A program made the position numbers and the translations under genes. Below the pieces are notes generated by a model. That model saw only the letters and a list, made by a program, of their open reading frames with translations. It was not told the DNA's origin and made no database searches. From Streptomyces achromogenes (GTDB lineage Bacteria; Actinomycetota; Actinomycetes; Streptomycetales; Streptomycetaceae), in the NCBI RefSeq assembly GCF_030816715.1, contig NZ_JAUSYH010000001.1:8494001-8558000 (forward strand): a DNA stretch of 64,000 nucleotides, in the 5' to 3' direction. This document shows positions 49,804 through 58,035 of this stretch, piece after piece; within the stretch, counting starts at the first letter, position 1; each line of letters begins with the position of its first letter.

Positions 49804-50652
49804 TCACACGTCGCGACGCCTGACGACGAGCACGGCGAGCGCGACGGTGACCAGCGGCCAGAGCGTGTAGACGATCCAGGAGCCGGTGACCGTGGCGGTG
49901 TAGCCGAGGGAATCGGGGCCCGGTCCCCAGTTCTGGACCAGGCGCTTCCAGGCGGACGCCACCAGCGCGTGTCTGACGTCCGCCGACCAACGGCTGCTCT
50001 CCGAGAACATGAGGGGCAGCATCAGCAGCACGAAGACACAGGTGACCATGGTCCCGGCGGCGTGCCGGAGCAGAACGCCGAGGCCCAGACCGACCAGCGC
50101 GCTGACCGGGGCCAGCAGCGCGGACGCCGCCAGCGCCCGGAACACCCCGGGGTGGGTGATCGGAACGCCGGCGTGGTGCCCGTCCAGAATGGCCTGGGAG
50201 ACCAGGAAGGAACCGGTGGAGGCGGCCGTGCCGACCGCCGTCCACAGCGCGGCGGTGACGACGGCCTTCGCCAGCACGACCGAGCCCCGGGCGGGGACGG
50301 CCACGGTGGTGGTGCGGATCAGACCGCTGCCGTACTCGCTCACGACGGTGAGGGTGCCCATGCTGCCGGCGACCAGGATCAGCGTCCAGTAACCGGCCGG
50401 GGGGTAGGCGTCGAAGGGGAGGAAGGCGGCAGGTCCGGAGAGCGCGGCCGCGTCCGACCAGGTGGCGACGGCGGCGGACCCGAGGACGAACAGGACGGTG
50501 AGGGCGAGCGTCCACGGGGTGGAACGCAGGGACCGCGCCTTGATCCACTCGGCGGCCACGAGGTCGCGGAAGCGGGCGGGCGGCACGGAGAGGCGCGTGG
50601 CCGAGGCCGTCGGGGGCTCGGAAGCGGGTGCGGTCATCTCGGTCGTCGTCAT
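49804..50652 (-). CDS. ABC-2 type transporter membrane subunit
   Basis: 282 residues with about six membrane segments (LALTVLFVLGSAAVATWSDA; YWTLILVAGSMGTLTVVSEY; ALLAPVSALVGLGLGVLLRH; MVTCVFVLLMLPLMFS). The EYGSGLIRTTTVAVPARGSV stretch is typical of ABC-2 permeases in actinomycete antibiotic or stress exporters. ATG 50652 overlaps the ATPase stop in ATGA. With the ATPase it forms an exporter that sits back to back with a two-component system, a common arrangement for inducible export of antimicrobial compounds. Confidence 0.9.
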   Translation of the reverse strand: MTTTEMTAPASEPPTASATRLSVPPARFRDLVAAEWIKARSLRSTPWTLALTVLFVLGSAAVATWSDAAALSGPAAFLPFDAYPPAGYWTLILVAGSMGTLTVVSEYGSGLIRTTTVAVPARGSVVLAKAVVTAALWTAVGTAASTGSFLVSQAILDGHHAGVPITHPGVFRALAASALLAPVSALVGLGLGVLLRHAAGTMVTCVFVLLMLPLMFSESSRWSADVRHALVASAWKRLVQNWGPGPDSLGYTATVTGSWIVYTLWPLVTVALAVLVVRRRDV

Positions 50653-51578
50653 CGGGGTTGTCCTGCCGGGTATTCGACGCTGTCGGCGGTCAGTTCCATG
50701 AAAGCCGTCTCGAGCGAGGCGGTGCGGGTGGTCAGTTCGTCCACGCGGACACGGTTGTCGAAGGCGAGCTCTCCGACGCGGTCGGCCGGGAGGCCCCGCA
50801 CGGAGAGCTTCCCGGCGTCCGCCGGGCCGTCCGGCTCGACCGAAGCGCCCGCCGCGGTGAGCACGGCCGTCAGCTTGACGGCCTGAGGGGTGACGACCAC
50901 GACGCTGCGTCGGGCGCCGCGAGCCGCGAAGTCCCGTAGCGGCTCGGCCGCGAGGAGGCGGCCCCGGCCGACGACGACCAGATGGTCGGCGGTGTTCTCC
51001 ATCTCGGACATCAGATGACTGGACAGGAAGACCGTGCGGCCCTCCGCGGCCAGCCGACGGAAGAGGCGGCGTACCCAGAGCACGCCTTCCAGATCCATGC
51101 CGTTGACCGGCTCGTCGAACATGAGCACGGGCGGGTCGCCGAGCAGGGCGGCCGCGATGCCAAGCCGCTGCTTCATGCCGAGGGAGAACCCTCCGACGCG
51201 GCGGTGCGCCACCTCGGCCAGCCCCGCCTCCCCCAGCACCTCGTCGACCCGGCGGCGCGGGATGCCGTTGCTGCGGGCCAGAGCGGACAGATGGGCGGCC
51301 GCGCTGCGTCCGCCGTGCACCTGGCCGGCGTCGAGGAGGGCCCCGACGTGCCACAGTCCGCGCGGGTGACGGCGGAAAGGGATGCCGCCGACGGTGGCGG
51401 CGCCGGCGGTGGGGGCGTCCAGACCCAGGATCATCCGCAGGGTGGTGGACTTGCCGGCTCCGTTGGGGCCGAGGAATCCGGTGACCCGGCCCGGTCGCAC
51501 GGTGAAGGAGAGATGGTCGACGGCCGTCCTGCCGCCGTAGCACTTGGTGAGTTCACTGACTTCGATCACGACAGCCAC
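50649..51578 (-). CDS. ABC exporter ATP-binding subunit
   Basis: 309 residues: Walker A GPNGAGKST, signature FSLGMKQRLGIAAAL (replacing LSGGQ, as usual in this exporter group), Walker B VLMFDEPVNGMDLEG and the H-loop LSSHLMSEME. The C-terminal part is the usual extension. The start is uncertain between GTG 51578 and GTG 51569; GGAG lies about 13 bases before the first. Divergent from the sensor kinase at 51803, with which it probably shares a control region. Confidence 0.9.
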   Translation of the reverse strand: MAVVIEVSELTKCYGGRTAVDHLSFTVRPGRVTGFLGPNGAGKSTTLRMILGLDAPTAGAATVGGIPFRRHPRGLWHVGALLDAGQVHGGRSAAAHLSALARSNGIPRRRVDEVLGEAGLAEVAHRRVGGFSLGMKQRLGIAAALLGDPPVLMFDEPVNGMDLEGVLWVRRLFRRLAAEGRTVFLSSHLMSEMENTADHLVVVGRGRLLAAEPLRDFAARGARRSVVVVTPQAVKLTAVLTAAGASVEPDGPADAGKLSVRGLPADRVGELAFDNRVRVDELTTRTASLETAFMELTADSVEYPAGQPR

Positions 51579-51802
51579 ACTGCCGGGACAACTCCCCTCC
51601 GGGCATGGGGCCTCGGTCGGCAATCGTGCGGCCGGGGTTCGCCCGTGGGCGTACGTCCCCGGGCTGATGCCCCGTCGGCGGCGTCCGGTTAGTCTCGCGA
51701 TGTGAACCCCGAGACGATCACTTCGCTGCCCGTGCGCGTGCCCTTGCCCGCGCCCGTGCGCGTCGCACACCGCGGTGCCGCTCCCGGGACGGAGGGCCGC
51801 CG

Positions 51803-52978
51803 ATGACGAGGACGACAGGCGTGGCCTGGGCGGGCGGCGCCCTGTACCTCCTCACGGTGGTTCTGCTGGTGGGGGTCGCGCCGCAGGCGTCCGGCACGGT
51901 CCACGGCGCGGGGGCGCTGCTGGCCGCGAGCCTGCTCGTCGGCGTGGTCCGCCGCAGGCCGTCGGCGGCTCTGGCCATGGCGGTCGTGGGGTCCACCGCC
52001 GTGGTGCTGGGTCCGCCGAGCCCCGTAGGCGACGACCTGTCAGCGGCGTACCAGGGCCAGTTCCTCGGGTTTGTGGCGGTCGACATGGTGCTGGGCTTCA
52101 TCGTCGCGACCTGTCCGCGAGGGCACGCGGGGGTCGCCGTGGGCGCCTCCTTGGCCGTGCAGTTCCTGGTGATCGGCGGCTTCACCCACGGGGACGCCGT
52201 GGCCGTCAACCTGCTGATCGCCCTGCTGGCCGCGGTCGCGTCCTGCATGGCCGGCCTGCTCAGCCGCGAGCGCCGCGAGCACGCGGCGGCGCTGCGCTCG
52301 CAGGAGGTGGCCGAGGCGGTGACTGCTGAACGTCTGCGGATCGCAAGGGAGTTGCACGACATGGTGGCGCACAGCATCGGCGTCATCGCCATTCAGGCGG
52401 GCGTCGGCAGCAGGGTCATCCTGACCCAGCCGGCGCAGGCGCGCGAGGCTCTGAGCGTCATCGAGGCCACCAGCAGGGAGACACTGTCGGGCCTCCGGCG
52501 CACCCTGGTGTCGCTGCGAAGGACCGACCGGGGCGAGTCCGCCGCACAGGAGTCACCGCTCTCGCCCCCGTCCGGACTCGCGGACGTCGAACGGCTGGCG
52601 GCCGCGACCGCGGACGCCGGGGTGAGCGTCGAGGTGCGCCGCACCGGGCGGCGATGTCACGTGCCGCCCGACGTCGACCTGTCGGCCTACCGCATCGTGC
52701 AGGAGGCGCTGACCAACGTGGTCCGCCACGCGGGCACTCGGCGCTGCCACGTGTCCATCGACTACGCGGACACGGAGCTGCTCGTGGAAATCGTCGACGA
52801 CGGACGCGGCACAACCGGCGACGATCCGGTCCACGGCTTCGGGATCATCGGGATGCGGGAACGCGTCGGTCTCCTGCACGGCCGGCTCAGCGTCGGGCCG
52901 CGCCCCGAGGGCGGCTTCCGGGTGGCCGCCCGACTGCCGCTGCCCGCGCCCGCCGAAGCTGCGGCGGCCACTCGATGA
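51803..52978 (+). CDS. Sensor histidine kinase, NarL-partner (HisKA_3) type
   Basis: 391 residues. Four to five membrane helices (about 8-150) form the sensor; the HisKA_3 dimerisation motif is RLRIARELHDMVAHSIGVIA with the phosphorylated His in LHDMVAH; the ATPase part has VQEALTNVVRHAG, DDGRGT and GFGIIGMRERV. ATG 51803 has GGAGGG upstream. It overlaps the response regulator by four bases. Lack of an outer domain suggests it senses within the membrane, as in envelope-stress systems next to ABC exporters. Confidence 0.92.
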   Translation: MTRTTGVAWAGGALYLLTVVLLVGVAPQASGTVHGAGALLAASLLVGVVRRRPSAALAMAVVGSTAVVLGPPSPVGDDLSAAYQGQFLGFVAVDMVLGFIVATCPRGHAGVAVGASLAVQFLVIGGFTHGDAVAVNLLIALLAAVASCMAGLLSRERREHAAALRSQEVAEAVTAERLRIARELHDMVAHSIGVIAIQAGVGSRVILTQPAQAREALSVIEATSRETLSGLRRTLVSLRRTDRGESAAQESPLSPPSGLADVERLAAATADAGVSVEVRRTGRRCHVPPDVDLSAYRIVQEALTNVVRHAGTRRCHVSIDYADTELLVEIVDDGRGTTGDDPVHGFGIIGMRERVGLLHGRLSVGPRPEGGFRVAARLPLPAPAEAAAATR

Positions 52979-53637
52979 CCGTCCGGGTGGTGCTCGCCGA
53001 CGACCAGCCGCTGGTGCGGTCCGGTCTGCGCGTGCTCATGGCCGACCACCCCGACCTCGAGGTCGTGGGCGAGGCCGCCACCGGCGCGGAAGCCGTCCGC
53101 CTGGTCGAGGACACCGACCCCGACATCGTCGTCATGGACATCCGGATGCCCGGCATGGACGGTATCGAGGCCACCCGCCTGATCACCGCCGGTCCGGCGA
53201 CCACCCGCGTCCTGGTTCTGACCACCTTCGACGAGGACGACCACGTGTACGGGGCGCTCCGGGCCGGCGCGAGCGGCTTCCTGGTCAAGGACATGGGGTT
53301 GGACGACATCCTCGCGGCGATCCGCGTGGTCGCGGCCGGCGACGCCCTGATCGCGCCGGGGGTGACGCGCCGTCTCATAGCGGAATTCGTCAGGCGCCCC
53401 GCCCGTGCGACGGAGCAGCCTCCGCGCCCGGTCGAGGGCATCACCGAGCGCGAACGGGAGGTGCTGACCCTGGTCGGACGCGGCCGGTCGAACACCGAGA
53501 TAGCCGAGGACCTCTTCATCTCGACGGCCACCGCCAAGTCCCACGTGTCACGGCTGCTCATGAAACTGGGCGCCCGGGACCGGGTCCAACTGGTCATCAC
53601 GGCATACGAGACGGGGCTCGTCCCCCCGCCTCGTTGA
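52975..53637 (+). CDS. NarL/FixJ-family response regulator
   Basis: 220 residues: receiver domain with acidic DD (LADDQPLVRSGL), phospho-acceptor Asp in IVVMDIRMPGMDG, Thr in LVLTTFDEDDHV and Lys in FLVKDMG; then a LuxR-type HTH (ITEREREVLTLVGRGRSNTE; TAKSHVSRLLMKLGARDRVQ). It is coupled to the kinase by ATGA. The likely target is the divergent ABC exporter, though no binding site was recognised. Confidence 0.93.
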   Translation: MTVRVVLADDQPLVRSGLRVLMADHPDLEVVGEAATGAEAVRLVEDTDPDIVVMDIRMPGMDGIEATRLITAGPATTRVLVLTTFDEDDHVYGALRAGASGFLVKDMGLDDILAAIRVVAAGDALIAPGVTRRLIAEFVRRPARATEQPPRPVEGITEREREVLTLVGRGRSNTEIAEDLFISTATAKSHVSRLLMKLGARDRVQLVITAYETGLVPPPR

Positions 53638-53705
53638 CCACCGGGCGACCCCGTTCCGGTCGGTCCGGGCGGCTCGCCCGCACACCCGCGCGCGGCTGAA
53701 CGGGG

Positions 53706-53729
53706 TTCCCGCACACCCCCGCGCGGGAA
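53706..53729. terminator. Hairpin after the response regulator
   Basis: TTCCCGC (53706-53712) and GCGGGAA (53723-53729) pair perfectly across ten bases, about 70 bp after the stop. Confidence 0.45.
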
Positions 53730-53800
53730 TCCCGTCCCCGTGGGCCCGAGCCCTCCGAGGCCGCTTCGGGCGGGTGTGTCGGACGACACTCCTGTGACAG

Positions 53801-53825
53801 GCATGTCGAGAGACATCGCGGGTAC
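53801..53825 (+). promoter_or_regulatory. SigB-type promoter candidate before the third RsbW-like gene
   Basis: GCAT (53801-53804), 15 bases and GGGTAC (53820-53825). The match is full, and the -35 GCATG is identical to the one before the sigma gene at 2448. It lies 22-37 bp before the possible starts of the next gene. Confidence 0.6.
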
Positions 53826-53861
53826 CGGCGCACGTGTAACGGGGGAGTGAGGGCGAGACGA

Positions 53862-54341
53862 GTGGAATCGCATGCCGACGGAGACGGCTGTACCGGGCCG
53901 CGACAGCACCTCATGCGCACCGCCTACGCGATGGGCGGCGCCGACGGCTGCATCGCCGACGCCCGTCACCACGCCCTCGCGTTCCTCGACCGGGCCCGCG
54001 TCGACCATCGGCTGCGCGTGTCCGACCGTGTGCGGGACATCATCCAGCTGGTGGTCAGCGAACTGGTCACCAACGCCCGCAAGTACGCCCCCGGCCCCGT
54101 TCTGATGGAGCTGCGTCTCACCGCCGACAGTGTGGACGTCGCCGTGTGGGACAACGACCCCACCGTTCCCATGGCCCGGCCCGCCGACCCGGACAGGATC
54201 GGCCAGCACGGCCTCGAGATCGTCAAGGCCGTCACCGCGCACCTCTTCGTCGAGCAGGAGCCGGTCGGCAAGCGCATCACGGCCCGTATCGCCCTCGCCG
54301 ACCCACCGGGCGACGCCACCGCCGGCCGCCGTCCGTCCTAG
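53862..54341 (+). CDS. Third RsbW-like ATP-binding protein
   Basis: 159 residues with the HATPase_c_2 motifs IIQLVVSELVTNARKYAPGP, VAVWDNDPTVPMARPAD and QHGLEIVKAV. It is an anti-sigma/serine-kinase-like protein related to the two near the sigma gene. Start is uncertain: GTG 53862 has AGGG eight bases away, GTG 53847 lies right on GGGGGA, and ATG 53913 would still keep the domain. A full SigB-type promoter precedes it, so it may feed back on the sigma factor 50 kb away (inference). Confidence 0.8.
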   Translation: MESHADGDGCTGPRQHLMRTAYAMGGADGCIADARHHALAFLDRARVDHRLRVSDRVRDIIQLVVSELVTNARKYAPGPVLMELRLTADSVDVAVWDNDPTVPMARPADPDRIGQHGLEIVKAVTAHLFVEQEPVGKRITARIALADPPGDATAGRRPS

Positions 54342-54373
54342 CGGAGCGGCGGTCGACGTCCTGCAGACACGAC

Positions 54374-55087
54374 CTAGGCCTTCAGTGAGGCCAGCACGTG
54401 TGCCGCGAGCTTCTTCGCGCTCGCCGCGCCGTTGTCCGCGCCGTCCGTGGACAGCACGCTGACGACGGCCGTGCCGGTGCGGGAGGCGATCAACGTGGTG
54501 CCGGTCTCCCAGGCGCCGCTGGTGAGAGTGATGGTGTACGCCTCGTCCCCGAGTCCGGCCGTGGCGGCGCCGGTGACCTTCACCTTGCTGTGGGTGTCGG
54601 AGTCCGTGTAGCTCGGGCAGGCGGCGACGACGGCTGCCAGGTCCTTGAGCACGTCCGCACCCGTGGTGCCGCGGTAGACGTCGATCTCCTGGTCGAGTTC
54701 GGCGGACGTGTTCTTGTTGACGTGGGAGCTCTGCGCGAACGACACGCCCTCGACACCGGTGAGGCTGATCCAGCTGGTGGCCGCGAGATCGGCGCAGTGC
54801 GGCTTGGCGGCGCTCTTCGTGGCCGGCGCCTGGTAGGTGTCGCCGGTGTCGCGGGCGAGACCGGCGTCGGGGGCGAAGCCGGAGGGGAAGTACGAGGCGG
54901 GTGCGAGCGCCTTCTTCAGTTGGGTCCCCGTCAGCAGACCGGCGTTGGGGTCGGCGGCCTTCGACGGCGCGGTGGACGTGGCCGGACCGGCGGCGGAGTC
55001 CTCGGACGTGGAGGAGGAACAGGCAGCCAGGGCCAGCGGGAGCGCCGCGACGGCGAGCAGCTTGGCGGCATGGGACGGGAGACGCAT
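54374..55087 (-). CDS. Lipoprotein with a sensor-like domain
   Basis: 237 residues. Signal peptide with lipobox ALAAC at about 23, then a Ser/Thr/Ala linker and a domain (about 50-237) beginning LLTGTQLKKALAPASYFPSG and ending with VVSVLSTDGADNGAASAKKL. Cysteines (KPHCADLAAT and VAACPSY) fit the PknH-type extracellular sensor fold found in many actinobacterial lipoproteins. ATG 55087 is chosen (GAGG six bases before) over ATG 55108. Ligand unknown. Confidence 0.78.
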   Translation of the reverse strand: MRLPSHAAKLLAVAALPLALAACSSSTSEDSAAGPATSTAPSKAADPNAGLLTGTQLKKALAPASYFPSGFAPDAGLARDTGDTYQAPATKSAAKPHCADLAATSWISLTGVEGVSFAQSSHVNKNTSAELDQEIDVYRGTTGADVLKDLAAVVAACPSYTDSDTHSKVKVTGAATAGLGDEAYTITLTSGAWETGTTLIASRTGTAVVSVLSTDGADNGAASAKKLAAHVLASLKA

Positions 55088-55467
55088 CGAAGTCCTCGAG
55101 AGTGACATGCATGGTGCGCCGGAACTGGGTGGGGGACCGGGAACGGGTGCGCGCGAAGCGGAGGTGCCTACGGCCTGGCCGGCGGGGCCGCAAGGTTGCC
55201 GGGCCCGGAGTGACCTTAGGCGGCGGCCGGCCACAGAATGATCACCGGATACTCAAGGCAAGGTCAAAGGATCGACCCCCGCGAAGGTTTTGCCGTGTCT
55301 TGGGGGAAGACGGGCGGTCGGGGAGCGGGGCCTTCGGGGCGGGGCGGACGCCGCGGGCGCGGAATTATCCGGGACTTCCACGTGCTGTCGTATCCACCAA
55401 GGTGGGACGCCGACGGTGGGCGAGCGCGCAGCGCGAGCGGCCGGGGCGGAGAGGAGAAGGAACCGAC
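55088..55467. other. Intergenic region without a recognisable gene
   Basis: Between the leftward lipoprotein and the rightward MsrA gene. An AT-richer patch (AATGATCACCGGATACTCAAG, about 55237-55257) may hold promoter elements, but I could not assign them with confidence. Confidence 0.4.
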
Positions 55468-55980
55468 ATGGCAGCGCAGACGCAGAGGGCCGTTCTGGCG
55501 GGCGGATGCTTCTGGGGAATGCAGGACTTGATCCGTCGGCTCCCGGGCGTGACCGCGACCCGGGTCGGCTACACCGGGGGTGACGTGCCGAACGCGACCT
55601 ACCGCAACCACGGCACCCACGCGGAGGCCATCGAGATCCTCTTCGACCCCGAGAAGACCGACTTCCGGACCGTCCTGGAGCTCTTCTTCCAGATCCACGA
55701 CCCGAGCACCGAAAACCGCCAGGGCAACGACATCGGGCTCAGCTACCGCTCGGCGATCTACTACGTGGACGACGAGCAGAAGCGGATCGCCGAGGACACC
55801 ATCGCCGATGTGGACGCCTCCGGACTGTGGCCGGGCAAGGTCGTCACCGAGGTGGAGCCGGTCGGGCCCTTCTGGGAGGCCGAGCCCGAGCACCAGGACT
55901 ACCTGGAGCGCTACCCCGACGGCTACACCTGCCACTTCCCGCGCCCGGGCTGGCGGCTCCCCGCCCGCTCCGACGCCTGA
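55468..55980 (+). CDS. msrA: Peptide methionine (S)-S-oxide reductase
   Basis: 170 residues with the catalytic GGCFWGMQ (Cys14), GYTGGDVPNATYRNHGTHAE and the substrate-binding tyrosines of LSYRSAIYYVDDEQ. It reduces S-methionine sulfoxide in oxidised proteins with help from thioredoxin. The C-terminal resolving cysteine lies in YPDGYTCHFPRPGW. ATG 55468 follows GGAGAAGGAACC. It is a single gene, in line with its usual stress-repair role. Confidence 0.95.
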   Translation: MAAQTQRAVLAGGCFWGMQDLIRRLPGVTATRVGYTGGDVPNATYRNHGTHAEAIEILFDPEKTDFRTVLELFFQIHDPSTENRQGNDIGLSYRSAIYYVDDEQKRIAEDTIADVDASGLWPGKVVTEVEPVGPFWEAEPEHQDYLERYPDGYTCHFPRPGWRLPARSDA

Positions 55981-56030
55981 CCCACCGCGCCGAGGGCGCA
56001 GCGCTCACCCCGGGGCCGCCCGGGTCCGCG

Positions 56031-56708
56031 TCAGCGCTGCGCTTCGCCGGCGTGGACCAGACCGGTCTCGTAGGCGATGACGACCAGCTGGGCGCGGTCG
56101 CGGGCGCCCAGTTTGGTCATCGCGCGGTTGGCGTGCGTCTTCGCGGTGACCGGGGTGACGAAGAGTCGTTCGGCGATCTCGTCGTTGGACAGGCCGGTCG
56201 CGACCAATGCCGTCACCTCGCGTTCCCGGGGAGTCAGCGCGGCCAGCCGCGCGGGGTCCACGAGGTCACCGGGGGAGGGGTGGGAGAGGACCCGCGCGAT
56301 GAGGCCCTTGGTGGCCGTGGGGGAGAGCAACGCCTCGCCGGCGGCGACGAGGCGGACGGCGTCGAGGAGCTGGTCAGGCTCGATGCCCTTGCCGAGGAAG
56401 CCGCTGGCGCCGGCCCGGAGCGCGTCCACGACGAGTTCGTCCTCCTCGAAGGTGGTCAGGACGAGGACCTTGACGCCGGCCATGTCCTCGTCCCGGCCGA
56501 TCAGCCGGGTCGCCTCGATGCCGTCGACCTCGGGCATCCGGATGTCCATGACCACGACGTCGGCGCGTTCGCTGCGCGCCAGCAGTGCCGCCTCGCGGCC
56601 GTTGGACGCCTCGGCGACGACCTCCATGTCCGGCTGTGCGTCGAGGAGCAGCCGGAAGGTGCCCCGCAGCAGGGCCTGGTCGTCGGCGAGCAGAACGCGG
56701 ATCGTCAT
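56031..56708 (-). CDS. NarL-family response regulator of the second two-component system
   Basis: 225 residues: LADDQALLRGTF, acceptor Asp in VVMDIRMPEVDG, LVLTTFEEDEL; the conserved Lys lies in FLGKGI. The HTH is LTPREREVTALVATGLSNDE and KTHANRAMTKLGARDRAQLV. ATG 56708 starts 23 bp after the kinase stop. The pair sits downstream of the MMPL transporter gene in the same direction, so it may control or be read through from it. Confidence 0.92.
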   Translation of the reverse strand: MTIRVLLADDQALLRGTFRLLLDAQPDMEVVAEASNGREAALLARSERADVVVMDIRMPEVDGIEATRLIGRDEDMAGVKVLVLTTFEEDELVVDALRAGASGFLGKGIEPDQLLDAVRLVAAGEALLSPTATKGLIARVLSHPSPGDLVDPARLAALTPREREVTALVATGLSNDEIAERLFVTPVTAKTHANRAMTKLGARDRAQLVVIAYETGLVHAGEAQR

Positions 56709-56731
56709 GGGCGGGGTGTCCTCACGGGTCG

Positions 56732-57913
56732 TCAGACTGTTGCGGGGGCCAGGGTGAGCGGCAGGTCGGCGACGACCTGGAAGCCGCCTTCGGGCCGGGG
56801 GCCCGCGGTGACGGTCCCGCCGATGGCGGTGGCGCGCTCCCGCATGCCGATCAGCCCGTGGCCGGTGCCCGCGGCCGCGGGCGCGCCGGGTCGTCCGTCG
56901 TCGGTCACGGTGACCCGGAGCGTGTGCGGGCCGTACTCCAGCGTCACGGCGGCCAGTGTGGCGGACGCGTGCTTGTGTGTGTTGGTGAGCGCTTCCTGGA
57001 CGATGCGGTAGGCGGTCAGCTCGGTCGCGGGGGCCTGCGGCGCGGGCGTGCCGGTGCGGGACACCCGTACGCGCAGCCCGCTCGCGTGGAACCCCGCGGC
57101 GAGGGTGTCGAGATCGGCGAGCCGGGGGATGGGGGCCCGGGTGCCGGGGGCGTCGTCGATCTGGCGCAACAGGCCCACGGTGGCCCGCAGTTCGTCGAGC
57201 GCGGCGCGACTGTTGTCCTTGATGTGGGCCAACGCCTCGTACGCCTGGTCGGGGTTGGCGCGCATGAGGTGGTGGGCCACTCCCGCCTGGGCGTTGACCA
57301 GGGTGATGTGATGGGCGACGACGTCGTGCAGATCGCGGGCGATGCGCACCCGTTCCTCGGCGACGCGGCGCCTGGCTTCTTCCTCCTGCGTGCTTTCGGC
57401 GCGTGCCGCGCGTTCCCTGGCCTCGGCGAGGTGGTCGCGGCGGTTGCGGACGGCGCGGCCCAGCGCGGTGGCGGCGATCGCGAAGTCGAACCGCAGCAGG
57501 GCGGCCCCGCCCACCAGGGACTCCGTGTGAGAGCCGGCGTGGACCCCGGTGATCGCCACGGCCGCGACGATGCCGACGGTCCACGCGGTGCGCCGGCTGC
57601 CGAGCACGGCGAGGGTGTACAGGGCGACGAGGCCGGCCCCGGGGATCCTGTCGGCGCTCGGGGCGAGGGCCATCAGGGTGAGTCCGGTCGCCAGCGTGAC
57701 GAGGGCGACGGGCAGCGGCCACCGGCTGCGGACGACCAGGGGCAGGCAGGACAGCGCCGTCCACACCGCCTCCTGCCAGCGCGGCTCGTGCCAGGAGGAA
57801 TCGCCGACGGCGGTCGCCGCCGTGGCCACCACGATCAGCGGCACTGCCGGGAGCGCGTCGCGCACACGGTCATGACGGGCGAGCCACTGGCGCCACACCA
57901 TACTCACGTCCAT
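56732..57913 (-). CDS. Sensor histidine kinase of the second two-component system
   Basis: 393 residues. Four to five membrane helices in the first 150 residues (LPAVPLIVVATAATAVG; LPVALVTLATGLTLMALA; GLVALYTLAVLGSRRTAWTV), then HisKA_3 (RVRIARDLHDVVAHHITLVN) and the ATPase domain (IVQEALTNTHKHAS; TVTDDGRPG; GHGLIGMRERA). It is a paralogue-type relative of the kinase at 51803. ATG 57913 starts the first cytoplasmic stretch; an inner ATG four codons later is possible. Confidence 0.92.
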   Translation of the reverse strand: MDVSMVWRQWLARHDRVRDALPAVPLIVVATAATAVGDSSWHEPRWQEAVWTALSCLPLVVRSRWPLPVALVTLATGLTLMALAPSADRIPGAGLVALYTLAVLGSRRTAWTVGIVAAVAITGVHAGSHTESLVGGAALLRFDFAIAATALGRAVRNRRDHLAEARERAARAESTQEEEARRRVAEERVRIARDLHDVVAHHITLVNAQAGVAHHLMRANPDQAYEALAHIKDNSRAALDELRATVGLLRQIDDAPGTRAPIPRLADLDTLAAGFHASGLRVRVSRTGTPAPQAPATELTAYRIVQEALTNTHKHASATLAAVTLEYGPHTLRVTVTDDGRPGAPAAAGTGHGLIGMRERATAIGGTVTAGPRPEGGFQVVADLPLTLAPATV

Positions 57914-57987
57914 TTCCTCACTCTAAGCAGCGCGGGCCGGCCGAAGGACGGGTCGCCCCGCCCGCCCGGCCGGCCCGCGCGTTCGTC

Positions 57988-58019
57988 GTCGGTCCGTCGG
58001 TCCGTCGGTCCGTCGGTCC
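57988..58019. repeat. Four perfect copies of GTCGGTCC
   Basis: An 8-bp unit repeats four times without change in the gap between the MMPL gene stop and the sensor-kinase start. As a short tandem repeat it can change copy number by slippage. Confidence 0.85.
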
Positions 58020-58035
58020 GCCGTGTCGGACGGCC

